Below are positions 44,168-53,407 of a stretch of 64,000 bases of DNA, in pieces. The stretch comes from HTCC5015 sp051747425. GTDB lineage: Bacteria; Pseudomonadota; Gammaproteobacteria; HTCC5015. Position numbers and translations under genes: made by a program. The notes beneath the pieces are model-generated. The model saw only the letters and a list, made by a program, of their open reading frames with translations. It was not told where the DNA came from and did not search any database. The number at the start of each line of letters is the position of its first letter. Position 1 is the stretch's first letter. Location: NCBI GenBank assembly GCA_051747425.1, contig JBNJGD010000004.1, forward strand, positions 1-64,000. Reading direction: 5' to 3'.

Positions 44168-44898
44168 CCATTCGCGGCGCTGTCGCCAATCGCTATCTCG
44201 ACCAGTCTCGACTTGTCGAGGATGGTCAGGTGGCGGCGATCGATCTCCAACACGCCCTCACCCTGGAAGCGTTTGAAAAGGCGACTCACCGTCTCAGCCG
44301 CCATGGTCAGGTAGCTGGCGATGTCCCGCCGTGGCATGGCCAGGTTGAACTGCTGGGCGGAATAGCCGCGCTGGGCGTAGCGGTCTGACAGTTCCACCAG
44401 GAACTGGGCCAGCTTCTGTTCGGCGGCGCGCTCGCCGACAGTCACCTTGTTGGTACACATTTCCTTGCTCATCAAGCGAAACATCTGCTGTTGCAGCGTT
44501 CGCACATCCCCCGCCAGGCTAGACAGCTGATCGAAATCGATGTGGCAGACACTGGATGTATCCAGGGCCACCGCCGTGCAGGTATAGCGCCCCGGGTAAA
44601 TGCTCTCCAGCCCCACCAGCTCCCCGGGCAAATAAAATCCCAGTATGTGCTCGTCGCCCTTCTCGTCGACCGCCACGGTCTTGAACATGCCCGAGCGCAC
44701 TGCGTAGAGACATTGGAATAGCTGACCGGTTCTGAAAAGGGTGTCGCCCTCGTGACAGGAAGTGCCGCTCTGGACGATACCCTCCAGGCGATCGAGCTCA
44801 TCGCGGCTCAGGCCCACAGGCAGGCAGAGGTCGCCCATGGCACACTGACTGCAGCTGCGCGGGGACAGGGTGGATTGACTGGCACTGCTCGACGACAT
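44164..44898 (-). CDS. fnr: Oxygen-sensing FNR/ANR transcription factor
   Basis: 244 residues. N-terminal cysteines C16, C19 and C25 plus C107 (YTCTA) are the four [4Fe-4S] ligands, equivalent to C20, C23, C29 and C122 of E. coli. CRP-type sensor core and a C-terminal helix-turn-helix (RRDIASYLTMAAETVSRLFKRF) with the E-x2-SR recognition set that reads TTGAT-N4-ATCAA. GGAG precedes the ATG. It lies next to its likely targets hemN and ccoNOQP. Confidence 0.94.
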   Translation of the reverse strand: MSSSSASQSTLSPRSCSQCAMGDLCLPVGLSRDELDRLEGIVQSGTSCHEGDTLFRTGQLFQCLYAVRSGMFKTVAVDEKGDEHILGFYLPGELVGLESIYPGRYTCTAVALDTSSVCHIDFDQLSSLAGDVRTLQQQMFRLMSKEMCTNKVTVGERAAEQKLAQFLVELSDRYAQRGYSAQQFNLAMPRRDIASYLTMAAETVSRLFKRFQGEGVLEIDRRHLTILDKSRLVEIAIGDSAANG

Positions 44899-44930
44899 GG
44901 GTAGCTCCCGTTGTTTGGGTTTACTACACC

Positions 44931-44936
44931 ATTATA
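44931..44936 (-). promoter_or_regulatory. Perfect -10 hexamer before fnr
   Basis: TATAAT (reverse strand) lies 32 bases upstream of the fnr ATG in the 56-base gap after hemN. No -35 of comparable quality is at the right spacing, so only the -10 is claimed. Confidence 0.4.
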
Positions 44937-44954
44937 TAAGGCGGTTGTCTTGAA

Positions 44955-46370
44955 TTATACGGTCGCCGAGAAGCGGGGAGCGCCGCGCGCTGTTTGGCAG
45001 TTTCCCTCCAGATAAGCGTCGAAGACCATGGCGATATTGCGCAGGAACAGCCGCCCGCGGTGTGTCACGCGAAAACCACCGGGGTAAAAATCCAGCAAGC
45101 CGTCCGCCGCCATGCTCTCCAGGCTGCTCAGCTCGTGCTCAAAATACCGCTGGAAGTCGATTTGGTGGGTCTCGCCCAGGCACTGAAAGTCGACCTTTCC
45201 CCGGCACATGATGCGCTGGATCACATCGGCGCGAATGTCGTCACCCTCACTCAGTGCGAGGCCCCGTTCGATGGGCAGATTGCCTCGCGCCAACTGCTGC
45301 TGGTAGGTCACCAGATTTCCTTGATTCTGACAGTAGACATTATCGATCTGGCTGATGGCACTGACGCCAAGACCAATCAGATCGCAGCTGGCGTGGGTTG
45401 AGTAGCCCTGGAAGTTGCGCTGCAACTCACCACTGGCGCGGGCCTGAACCAGTGGGTCGCCGGGCAGGGCAAAGTGATCCATTCCGATGTACTCGTAGCC
45501 GGCACTCTGCAGCCGCTCAAGACTCTGCATAAACAGGCCCAGCTTGACCCCGGGGGTAGGAAGATCTTCGCTGTGAATGCGGTTCTGCGATTTGATCTTC
45601 TGCGGCATGTGGGCGTAGCTGTAGAGCGAGATGCGATCCGGGCGCATCCGGGCCACCCGATCGAGGGTTTGGGCAAAGCCCTCGGGGGTTTGCCGGGGCA
45701 ACCCGTAAATGAGGTCAAAGGAAATCGAATCGACCCCGGCGGTGCGTGCGGCCTGAACCAGATCGGCCACCTGGTCGGCGCTCTGTTGGCGATTGACGGC
45801 TCGCTGGACTTCGGGATCAAAGTCCTGAATACCAAAGCTCATGCGGTTGAAACCCATCGCCGCCAGGCGCGATACATCGTTTGCATTCACCGCTCTCGGA
45901 TCGATTTCAATACCCAGTTCAACATGGCCGGGGGCACCGAGGTGAAAGTGCCGGGCAATGACTTCGAGCACCTCCTCCAACTGGTCGACGGTGAGGAAGT
46001 TGGGCGTTCCCCCACCGAAGTGGATCTGCCGGACCAGCCGGTCGTCGGCAATACCCTCGCTGCGCAGGGCCACCTCGCGGTACAGCCAGTCCAGATAGGC
46101 CGCTCCTTTGCCGCGATCGGGGGTGACAATCTTGTTGCAACCACAGTAGTAGCAAAGGGAAAAGCAAAAGGGGATGTGCAAATACAGGGACAAGGGCCGC
46201 GGCAGTGGGTCCTGGTTACTTTTGGCAACGGCCCGGCGGTAATCCCGCTCGCCAAAACCCTCTTCAAACTGGGGCGCCGTGGGGTAGGATGTGTAGCGCG
46301 GCCCGAAGGTGTTGTAGCGGTGAAGCAGTGCTTCATCGCCAAGCTTTCCCAGACACTCTGCTGTCCCCAT
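44955..46370 (-). CDS. hemN: Oxygen-independent coproporphyrinogen III oxidase HemN
   Basis: 471 residues, radical-SAM. The cluster motif CxxxCxxC is C69, C73, C76 in IPFCFSLCYYCGC; FGGGTPNFL and the HemN C-terminal domain follow. It turns coproporphyrinogen III into protoporphyrinogen IX without oxygen, providing haem for the adjacent cbb3 oxidase under low oxygen. Divergent from ccoN with an FNR site between. Confidence 0.96.
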   Translation of the reverse strand: MGTAECLGKLGDEALLHRYNTFGPRYTSYPTAPQFEEGFGERDYRRAVAKSNQDPLPRPLSLYLHIPFCFSLCYYCGCNKIVTPDRGKGAAYLDWLYREVALRSEGIADDRLVRQIHFGGGTPNFLTVDQLEEVLEVIARHFHLGAPGHVELGIEIDPRAVNANDVSRLAAMGFNRMSFGIQDFDPEVQRAVNRQQSADQVADLVQAARTAGVDSISFDLIYGLPRQTPEGFAQTLDRVARMRPDRISLYSYAHMPQKIKSQNRIHSEDLPTPGVKLGLFMQSLERLQSAGYEYIGMDHFALPGDPLVQARASGELQRNFQGYSTHASCDLIGLGVSAISQIDNVYCQNQGNLVTYQQQLARGNLPIERGLALSEGDDIRADVIQRIMCRGKVDFQCLGETHQIDFQRYFEHELSSLESMAADGLLDFYPGGFRVTHRGRLFLRNIAMVFDAYLEGNCQTARGAPRFSATV

Positions 46371-46438
46371 GTCGACACCCCCGGTTTCATTAACGGCTAC
46401 AATACCGCTAGACTAATACCGGGGTGTGGGCAGCGACC

Positions 46439-46480
46439 TTGACACAGGTCAATGCGCTGCCAATTGCACCGAAGGACAAT
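46439..46480. promoter_or_regulatory. FNR/ANR box and -10 in the hemN-ccoN interval
   Basis: TTGACACAGGTCAA (46439-46452) is a perfect dyad of the FNR/ANR type. For the rightward cco operon, GACAAT (46475-46480) is centred 32 bases from the box centre, which places the box at -41.5 (class II activation). On the other side, TATTAG (46413-46418, reverse strand) may serve hemN at a slightly off distance. Confidence 0.8.
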
Positions 46481-46523
46481 ACCTGCTCGGAGACTTTTCA
46501 CCAGCCATGAGGACATGCTTGCA

Positions 46524-47945
46524 ATGAACTCCATCCCCTACAACGAAAAAGTTGTTCGCCAATTCACGGTCACGACCGTGTTTTGGGGCCTGATCGGCAT
46601 GCTGGTCGGCGTATTGCTCGCCGCTCAAATGGCCTGGCCGGCGCTCAACTTTGATATCGCCTGGCTCAGTTTTGGTCGCCTGCGGCCGCTGCACACCAAC
46701 GCCGTGATCTTTGCCTTCGGCGGCAGCGCCCTGTTTGCCACTTCCTACTATGTGGTGCAACGGACCAGCCACGCGCCTCTCTTCGCCCCCAAACTGGCGG
46801 CGTTTACCTTCTGGGGATGGCAGGCCGTTATCGTCGGCGCGGTAATCACATTGCCCATGGGCCTGACACAGAGCAAGGAGTACGCCGAGCTGATCTGGCC
46901 ACTGGATATACTGATTACCGTGGTCTGGGTCGCCTATGGCGTGGTTTTCTTTGGCACCCTGGCCACCCGGAAAGTCAAACACATCTATGTGGCCAACTGG
47001 TTCTACGCCGCCTACATCATCACCATTGCCCTGCTGCACATCGTCAACAACCTGGCGATCCCTACCAGCTTGACGCATTCCTACCCGATATTCTCCGGGG
47101 CCGTCGACGCCATGTCCCAGTGGTGGTATGGCCACAACGCGGTAGGCTTTTTGCTGACCGCCGGCTTCCTCGGGATGATGTACTACTTCGTGCCCAAGCA
47201 GGCCAACAAGCCGGTGTACTCCTACCGCCTGTCGATCGTTCACTTCTGGGCGCTGATCTCGGTGTACATGTGGGCCGGTCCGCACCACCTGCACTACACC
47301 TCACTGCCCGACTGGGCCCAGTCCGTAGGCATGATTTTCTCCCTGATCCTGCTGGCACCCTCCTGGGGCGGCATGATCAACGGCATCATGACCCTCTCCG
47401 AGGCCTGGCATAAACTGCGCACGGACCCGATCCTGAAGTTCTTTGTGGTCTCCCTGTCCTTCTACGGCATCGCCACATTTGAAGGCTCCATGATGTCCAT
47501 CAAGACGGTCAACTCCCTGTCGCACTACACCGACTGGACCATCGGCCATGTGCACGGTGGTGCCCTGGGCTGGGTCGCCTTCATTACAGTCGGCGCCGTC
47601 TACATGCTGATTCCCCGGCTCTACAACAAGCCCGGCATGTACAGTACCAGCCTGATGAACCTGCACTTCTGGGTCTCCACCATCGGTATCGTGCTCTACA
47701 TCGCCTCAATGTGGATCGCCGGGGTCATGCAAGGCCTGATGTGGCGCGCCATCAATGACGACGGCACCCTCACCAACGCCTTCATCGAAAGCATTTCCGC
47801 CACGCAGCCCTACTACATCATTCGCTTTGCCGGCGGCACACTGTTCCTGGTGGGTATGCTGATCATGTCCTACAACATCATTCGCACCATCTACGGCACG
47901 CCGCAGAACTCAGCCGCCAAAACAGCACAGGAGGCCTCCGCATGA
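46524..47945 (+). CDS. ccoN: Cytochrome cbb3 oxidase subunit I CcoN
   Basis: 473 residues from the ATG at 46524 (an ATG at 46515 is possible). Twelve membrane helices with the haem and copper ligands: HTNAVIFAFGG, WWYGHNAVGFLL, MWAGPHHLHYT and IGHVHGGALGW. The high-affinity terminal oxidase reduces O2 to water and pumps protons. First gene of ccoNOQP, activated in low oxygen by the FNR site upstream. Confidence 0.97.
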   Translation: MNSIPYNEKVVRQFTVTTVFWGLIGMLVGVLLAAQMAWPALNFDIAWLSFGRLRPLHTNAVIFAFGGSALFATSYYVVQRTSHAPLFAPKLAAFTFWGWQAVIVGAVITLPMGLTQSKEYAELIWPLDILITVVWVAYGVVFFGTLATRKVKHIYVANWFYAAYIITIALLHIVNNLAIPTSLTHSYPIFSGAVDAMSQWWYGHNAVGFLLTAGFLGMMYYFVPKQANKPVYSYRLSIVHFWALISVYMWAGPHHLHYTSLPDWAQSVGMIFSLILLAPSWGGMINGIMTLSEAWHKLRTDPILKFFVVSLSFYGIATFEGSMMSIKTVNSLSHYTDWTIGHVHGGALGWVAFITVGAVYMLIPRLYNKPGMYSTSLMNLHFWVSTIGIVLYIASMWIAGVMQGLMWRAINDDGTLTNAFIESISATQPYYIIRFAGGTLFLVGMLIMSYNIIRTIYGTPQNSAAKTAQEASA

Positions 47946-48583
47946 AGCACGACATCATCGAGAAAAACACCGGTTTGATGGGTGCCCTGATCGCTGTGGT
48001 GGTCAGCATTGCCGGTCTGGCCGAGATTGTCCCCCTGATGTTTCAGGCCGAGACCATTGAGCCGGCCCCCGGGGTCAAACCCTACAGCGCGCTGCAACTG
48101 GCCGGGCGGGATGTATACATCAGCGAGGGCTGTGTCGGCTGTCACTCCCAGCAAGTTCGCCCCTTTGCCGACGAGACACTGCGTTACGGCCTGCCCTCGG
48201 TAGCGGGTGAGTCGGTCTACGACCGCCCCTTCCTGTGGGGCTCCAAGCGCACCGGCCCCGACCTCGCCCGTGTCGGCGGCCGCTATCCCGACCACTGGCA
48301 CCGCGTACACCTGATCAATCCCCGGGATGTGGTTCCGGAGTCCAATATGCCCGGCTTCCCCTGGCTGGAGGACAACATGGTGGACGGGGCCGTCATGCAG
48401 AACCGCATGCGCGCCCTGAAAACGCTGGGACATCCCTACAGCGATGACCAGATCGAGAACGCCCCCGCCAAGCTGGAGGGAAAAACCGAGATGGATGCCG
48501 TGATTGCCTATCTGCAGGTGCTCGGCACCCAGTGGGATCGCTCCGATCTGGAAACGCCCAAGGCACAGGAGATGGCACCATGA
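47942..48583 (+). CDS. ccoO: Cytochrome cbb3 oxidase subunit II CcoO (monohaem c)
   Basis: 213 residues: one membrane anchor, then a cytochrome c domain with haem motif CVGCH near residue 63 followed by SQQVRPF; axial Met is in PESNMPGFPW. Transfers electrons from CcoP to CcoN. The ATG overlaps the ccoN stop by 4 bases and its own stop overlaps ccoQ. Confidence 0.96.
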   Translation: MKHDIIEKNTGLMGALIAVVVSIAGLAEIVPLMFQAETIEPAPGVKPYSALQLAGRDVYISEGCVGCHSQQVRPFADETLRYGLPSVAGESVYDRPFLWGSKRTGPDLARVGGRYPDHWHRVHLINPRDVVPESNMPGFPWLEDNMVDGAVMQNRMRALKTLGHPYSDDQIENAPAKLEGKTEMDAVIAYLQVLGTQWDRSDLETPKAQEMAP

Positions 48584-48747
48584 GTTACGGCGACTTCCTC
48601 GGTGTACTCACCGTTATTCTGTTGATTCTGTTCATCGGTATCTGTGTATGGGCCTGGAGCCGTCGCAATGTCGAGCGCTTTGACCGCATGTCCGAAATTC
48701 CGCTAGAGGACGAGAAGTCCGACCACGAGGAGAACCGCCATGAGTAA
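48580..48747 (+). CDS. ccoQ: Cytochrome cbb3 oxidase small subunit CcoQ
   Basis: 55 residues from the ATG at 48580, overlapping the ccoO stop. One membrane helix (about 8-28) then a charged tail, the CcoQ/FixQ pattern. It stabilises the complex. The stop lies eight bases into ccoP. Confidence 0.9.
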   Translation: MSYGDFLGVLTVILLILFIGICVWAWSRRNVERFDRMSEIPLEDEKSDHEENRHE

Positions 48748-49642
48748 TGCCTGGAGTTTGTTTATTGCCATCCTGGTGCTCGGCAATATTCTCGCCCTGA
48801 TCTGGCTGCTTTTTGCCACCAACAACAAGCCCAAAGGCCAGGGCGACGGCGACACACCGACCACCGGCCATCAATGGGATGGGATCGAGGAACTGGACAC
48901 CCCCATGCCGCGTTGGTGGCTGTGGATGTTTGTGATCTCGGTGGTTTTCAGTCTGGTTTATCTGGTACTCTATCCGGGGCTCGGCAATTATGCCGGCACC
49001 CTCGGCTGGACCCAGGAAAAGCAGTATCAGGAAAGTCTGTCGGGCGTGCAGCAGCGTCAGCAGGAAGTGCTCGCCAACTACGCCGAGCAGGATGTGGAAA
49101 GTCTGGCCGACGACACCTCGGCCATGGCTACTGCCAGCCGCATATTTGCCAACAACTGTTCCACCTGTCACGGCTCCGATGCCCGTGGCGCCATCGGTTT
49201 CCCCAACCTGACCGACAACGACTGGCTCTACGGCGGCGAACCCGAACAGATCATGCACAGCATCGCCAAGGGCCGCCAGGGTGCCATGCCACCCTTCGGC
49301 CAGTCTCTGGACGACAAGGAAATTTATCAGCTGTCACACTATGTGGTGGACCTGAGCCGCGGTTCCAGCGATGACATTGCCGTTCGTGCGGGCGAGAAGC
49401 TCTACGCCACCAGCTGTGCCATGTGCCACGGCACAGAGGGCAAGGGCAACATCGCCATGGGGGCGCCCAACCTGACCGACAACACCTGGCTCTACGGTCG
49501 CACACTGAGCCAGATTCAGTCCGTTATACGCGAGGGTCGCAACGGCAACATGCCACCCCAGGAGGACATCCTCAGCGAGGAGTCCATCCACCTTTTGACG
49601 GCCTACCTTCTGTCTTTTGACAGCAGCGGCAGCCAGCAGTAA
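48740..49642 (+). CDS. ccoP: Cytochrome cbb3 oxidase subunit III CcoP (dihaem c)
   Basis: 300 residues. Two N-terminal membrane helices (5-24 and about 57-78), then two cytochrome c domains with motifs CSTCH (about 139) and CAMCH (about 226). Both axial-Met loops (GAMPPFG, GNMPPQE) are present. Entry point for electrons from soluble cytochrome c. Four-gene operon complete here. Confidence 0.96.
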   Translation: MSNAWSLFIAILVLGNILALIWLLFATNNKPKGQGDGDTPTTGHQWDGIEELDTPMPRWWLWMFVISVVFSLVYLVLYPGLGNYAGTLGWTQEKQYQESLSGVQQRQQEVLANYAEQDVESLADDTSAMATASRIFANNCSTCHGSDARGAIGFPNLTDNDWLYGGEPEQIMHSIAKGRQGAMPPFGQSLDDKEIYQLSHYVVDLSRGSSDDIAVRAGEKLYATSCAMCHGTEGKGNIAMGAPNLTDNTWLYGRTLSQIQSVIREGRNGNMPPQEDILSEESIHLLTAYLLSFDSSGSQQ

Positions 49643-49658
49643 CTCGCGGAGAAAAGCC

Positions 49659-49976
49659 ATGAGAGAGAGTGCGCAACCGGGTCGAATCAAGCGCCGCATT
49701 TTGCTGCGGCGCGTCGCCGTGGTCAGCTGGATATCCTTTCTCTCGGCGGCCGTAGCCACCATGGTGTTTTTTGCCATGTTCGACCCCGAGGGTCTGGCCC
49801 AGGTCACGACCTTTCCCCTGACACTGAGCCGAACCCAGGGCTACAGCCTCGGTTTTTTCCTGTTCTGGGCACTGACCTTCATCAGTGGATCGATGGTAGC
49901 CTGGATGCTTTCCCTGCCCATCGCCAAATTACGCAAACCGTCCCGTTCAGACCTTGAGGTCGAAGAAAGCGAGTAG
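49659..49976 (+). CDS. Hypothetical two-helix membrane protein between ccoP and ccoG
   Basis: 105 residues from the ATG at 49659, with GGAG seven bases upstream. A basic N terminus (RIKRRILLRR) is followed by two membrane helices (about 20-42 and 63-85) and a charged C terminus. No family recognised. It is co-directional with the cco genes at short gaps (16 and 12 bases), so it is probably a cbb3-linked accessory or a small membrane protein of unknown role. Confidence 0.75.
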   Translation: MRESAQPGRIKRRILLRRVAVVSWISFLSAAVATMVFFAMFDPEGLAQVTTFPLTLSRTQGYSLGFFLFWALTFISGSMVAWMLSLPIAKLRKPSRSDLEVEESE

Positions 49977-49988
49977 AGGGTCCCCAAT

Positions 49989-51410
49989 ATGAGCCAGCAA
50001 AAACTCCACCAGATCGAGGACATGGAGTCACTTTATGCCGCCCAGAAGAAAATTTACTCGCGGGAGGTCAACGGCCCCTTCCAGACGCTGAGAAAATGGG
50101 CGGTGTGGATACTCCTCGGGCTTTTCTATGTGGTTGCCTGGATCCCATGGGGTGACCGCCAGGCCGTCCTGTTTGATCTCCCCGCACGCCAGTTCCATGT
50201 GTTTGGCCTGACTTTCTGGCCCCAGGATTTCATCTTCCTCGCCTGGCTTCTGATCATCGCAGCCCTGGCGCTGTTTTTCTTTACCGCTATGGCCGGCCGC
50301 CTTTGGTGTGGCTACGCCTGCCCGCAAACCGTCTGGACCGAGGTCTTTATCGCCATGGAGCGGTGGATTGAGGGCGGGCGCAAGGACCAGATCCGCCTGT
50401 CCAAAATGCCCTGGAACCGGGAGAAGATCCGCAAGGTGGTGAGCAAGCAATCCCTGTGGATTGTCTTTTCCCTGTGGACGGGCTTTACCTTTGTCGGTTA
50501 TTTCACGCCCATCCGCGAACTCGGCGGTGAAATCATTACCACCGTCTCCGGACAGGGTTACGCCCTGGGGCCCTGGGAAACCTTCTGGGTGTTTTTCTAC
50601 GCCCTGGCCACCTATGGCAATGCCGGCTTCCTGCGCGAACAGGTCTGTCTGTATATGTGTCCCTACGCCCGTTTCCAGAGCGTGATGTTTGACCCGGACA
50701 CCCTGATCATCTCCTACGATGAAGCCCGCGGCGAGCCGCGCATGAAGGGCAAGGCGCGCAAGGAGGCCGGCGACGCTGCCGGTGACTGTGTCGACTGCAA
50801 TATGTGTGTTCAGGTCTGTCCCACCGGCATCGATATCCGCGACGGGCTGCAATACGAATGCATTGCCTGCGCCGCCTGCGTGGATGTCTGCGACGATGTC
50901 ATGGAGCGACACGATTTGCCCAAGGGCCTGATTCGCTACACCACCGAGAACGCGCTCAAGGGCAAGCCGTCAAAAATCCTCAGGCCACGGACCCTGATTT
51001 ACGGCGTTTTGCTGTCCCTGCTGATCATCGGGCTGGCTCTGGCCATCGGCCTGCGCCAGCCGCTGGATGTCGAAGTCTTGCGTGACCGCAATGCTTTCTT
51101 CCGGGTCGTCGACGAATCGCATATTGCCAATATCTACACCCTCAAGGTGCTCAACAAGAGCGACCACGATCAGGTTTACGATGTAAAAATCGACGGGCTT
51201 GAAGGTGCCAGCATTGAATGGGTGCGCAGCAACCAGGTAGCGGCCGGCGAGATGGGTACATTGCCGGTACGAATTGTCGCCCCCAACGAATCCGTTAGCG
51301 GCGTCAGTCAGGCCGTCACCCTTGAAGTGGCGGAGACCCGGGGCGATCGACCCGGTCATGTTACTCGAGAAACCCGCTTCTTTGGCCCCGAAGCCCGGGG
51401 CCTGCGCTAG
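49989..51410 (+). CDS. ccoG: Cytochrome cbb3 maturation ferredoxin-like protein CcoG
   Basis: 473 residues: membrane helices, CGYACPQTVW near 105, and a double 4Fe-4S ferredoxin region CVDCNMCVQVCPTG plus CIACAACVDVCDD (about 265-305), with a C-terminal Ig-like periplasmic domain. CcoG reduces copper for insertion into the oxidase. The genes usually next (ccoH, ccoI, ccoS) are 4.7 kb away here. Confidence 0.95.
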   Translation: MSQQKLHQIEDMESLYAAQKKIYSREVNGPFQTLRKWAVWILLGLFYVVAWIPWGDRQAVLFDLPARQFHVFGLTFWPQDFIFLAWLLIIAALALFFFTAMAGRLWCGYACPQTVWTEVFIAMERWIEGGRKDQIRLSKMPWNREKIRKVVSKQSLWIVFSLWTGFTFVGYFTPIRELGGEIITTVSGQGYALGPWETFWVFFYALATYGNAGFLREQVCLYMCPYARFQSVMFDPDTLIISYDEARGEPRMKGKARKEAGDAAGDCVDCNMCVQVCPTGIDIRDGLQYECIACAACVDVCDDVMERHDLPKGLIRYTTENALKGKPSKILRPRTLIYGVLLSLLIIGLALAIGLRQPLDVEVLRDRNAFFRVVDESHIANIYTLKVLNKSDHDQVYDVKIDGLEGASIEWVRSNQVAAGEMGTLPVRIVAPNESVSGVSQAVTLEVAETRGDRPGHVTRETRFFGPEARGLR

Positions 51411-51418
51411 AGACGGGT

Positions 51419-51437
51419 GCCGGGGCCTAGCCCCGGC
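51419..51437. repeat. GC-rich perfect hairpin between converging ccoG and GST genes
   Basis: GCCGGGGC-CTA-GCCCCGGC is a perfect 8-base stem; the loop contains the GST stop codon. No T-run follows, so it is not a classical terminator, though it may slow polymerase at the convergent ends. Confidence 0.5.
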
Positions 51438-52173
51438 GATGGCGGGCGTAGATGGTGCGAACCCACTCAAGCCCCCTGCTGTCTCGCCACTGGTGGCGCA
51501 AGGGTTCGAGACCGGCGCGATAGTCTTCGCGGCTGTAAATGGGGTGCTCGTCGGGGCAGGCAATCGGTGCCAGCAAGGCCGCCGCCGTAACATCGGCCAC
51601 CGTCAGGCGATCTCCCACCAGATAACCACTCTCAGCAACCTGCTTTTCCAGCCACTCGACGGCATCCTCGATCAACTCTTCTGACCTCGACACCGCTTCT
51701 GGACTCAGGTTGAAAACCCGCTTGGCCATTTGGGCCACCAGGGGAAAACTGGTTTTCATCAGACGCTGCTGCCAGGGGTTGGCATCCACCGTCCACAAGC
51801 GCAGTACAGTATCGGGCTGTTGAAATGCCGTACCGTAGGCGTAGCGAATAATGTGGCTGCCGATGCGGTCGAACATGGCCTCCACCTCCATGGCGCGGTC
51901 GCGCTGGACGCGTTCCCCGGGCATCAGTTCAAAGGGCGGACGATGGCGCTCCAGCCAATGCAGGATGCGCGTGCTGTCCTGAACAACCACGCCGCTGACC
52001 TCAATGATAGGCACCGTAGTGGCGCGCCGGGTTTTCAGCAGAGCCGGCGCAATGTGAAGAAAGGGCGTCCAGCGAATTTCGCGGTAGGGGATGTCGGAGG
52101 CATCCAGTGCCCAGCGGATTTTTTCGCTGAAATGGGAAATGGAAAAGCTGTAAAGGGTGATGTCGTCGCTCAT
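51427..52173 (-). CDS. Glutathione S-transferase family protein
   Basis: 248 residues from the ATG at 52173. N-terminal thioredoxin-like GST domain starting DDITLYSFSISHFSEKIRWAL, with Ser/Ser in place of the Cys of some classes, and VPIIEVSGVVVQDSTRILHWLE. Helical C-terminal domain with VGDRLTVADVTAAALLAP. Substrate unknown. It is the first of four genes interrupting the cco accessory block. Confidence 0.88.
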   Translation of the reverse strand: MSDDITLYSFSISHFSEKIRWALDASDIPYREIRWTPFLHIAPALLKTRRATTVPIIEVSGVVVQDSTRILHWLERHRPPFELMPGERVQRDRAMEVEAMFDRIGSHIIRYAYGTAFQQPDTVLRLWTVDANPWQQRLMKTSFPLVAQMAKRVFNLSPEAVSRSEELIEDAVEWLEKQVAESGYLVGDRLTVADVTAAALLAPIACPDEHPIYSREDYRAGLEPLRHQWRDSRGLEWVRTIYARHRRG

Positions 52174-52304
52174 GGTACTGCTCGTTGCTGACAATGGGGG
52201 CAGTATACTGACTTGAGAGCCTCGCCACAGCACCCGGCACCAAAACAACAGTTAAATCACAGGCTTTAAATGGCTATACTGTGCGCCTGTCCGAGGAGGA
52301 AATA

Positions 52305-53393
52305 ATGAGCAAACCGTGGACCGTGCGCCGTGCCAATGAAAGCGATAACGACGCCATTCTGGAAATTCTCGAGAGCACGCCGCAAATGGGCTATATCCAG
52401 CTCGCCTTCGAGCGACGCCCCAGTTATTTTGCCGCCCTCGCCGTCAGCCACGACGAACCCGAAGTCTATGTTTACGAGGATCGGGAAAAAGAGCGAATTG
52501 GTGGGCTGTTCAGCTGCGGTAAACGCAAACTCTTTATCAATGGACGCATGACCACCCTGCGCTACACCGGCGACCTGCGCATTCACCCCGAGTTTCAAGG
52601 CACCCGCGCCCTGTTTCGCATGGCCAGAACGCTAAAGAATCTCAGTCAGCCGGGAGAGTGGATGCACACTGTCATTCTCAGTGACAACGCCAAATCCCTG
52701 CACGCCGTCAGTACCGGCCGCGGCGGTCTGCCCAACTATTACAAACAGGCGCGTTTCATCACCCACAGTCTTTTCCTCAAACCCAGGCGCTCTGCCCCGG
52801 GGCAAAAAGTCAGGCGGGCGCAGGCGAAGGACATTAACGCCATGCAGGACTTGTTTGACCGCGAGGCACCCAACAAGCATTTTACCCCCGCGATGGATTT
52901 CAGAGCCCTGAATCGCGGGGACGACCCACACTACCGTGGCCTGTCTCTGGATGACTTTTACCTGCTGGAAGAGAACGACGAGATCACCGCGTTTCTCGGC
53001 CTTTGGGATCAGGAGCCTTTCAAACAGACGCGGGTGGTCGACTATCACTGGAGCTTTGCACTCACCCGCCACCTTTACAATTTGTGGGCGCGGGTCGCTG
53101 GCGGTTTTGTCATACCGCCGAAGGGACAGACGCTCCGCTATTACTACGCCTGCGCCGTCACTGTCGCCGATAACGATCCCGCGCGGCTGGAGGCCTTGAT
53201 AGCCAAAATTGCCTCGAAACACAACGGGGAAGTATTGACGATCGGCCTGGACCGGCGCGATCCGCTAAACCGTGCCACCCGCCGCTGGCGCAAACACAGC
53301 CTGGGCAGCGAGCACTTTGTCACCAGCTATGAAAGCGACCCCAACGAGCAACTCGACGACCGCCTGACCTGGCCGGAGGTGGCCCGCCTGTAG
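52305..53393 (+). CDS. Two-domain GNAT-like acyltransferase
   Basis: 362 residues from an ATG behind the strong site GAGGAGGAAATA. N-terminal GNAT-like domain (about 1-170, with LRIHPEFQGTRALFRMA) and a second, weaker acyl-CoA-acyltransferase-type half (about 170-350). Function unknown. It converges on the GH3-family gene, with 14 bases between the stops. Shared neighbourhood with a GH3 enzyme and another GNAT-like protein suggests a common pathway that joins acyl groups to amines. Confidence 0.68.
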   Translation: MSKPWTVRRANESDNDAILEILESTPQMGYIQLAFERRPSYFAALAVSHDEPEVYVYEDREKERIGGLFSCGKRKLFINGRMTTLRYTGDLRIHPEFQGTRALFRMARTLKNLSQPGEWMHTVILSDNAKSLHAVSTGRGGLPNYYKQARFITHSLFLKPRRSAPGQKVRRAQAKDINAMQDLFDREAPNKHFTPAMDFRALNRGDDPHYRGLSLDDFYLLEENDEITAFLGLWDQEPFKQTRVVDYHWSFALTRHLYNLWARVAGGFVIPPKGQTLRYYYACAVTVADNDPARLEALIAKIASKHNGEVLTIGLDRRDPLNRATRRWRKHSLGSEHFVTSYESDPNEQLDDRLTWPEVARL

Positions 53394-53407
53394 CGGCGGA
53401 CCGCGCG

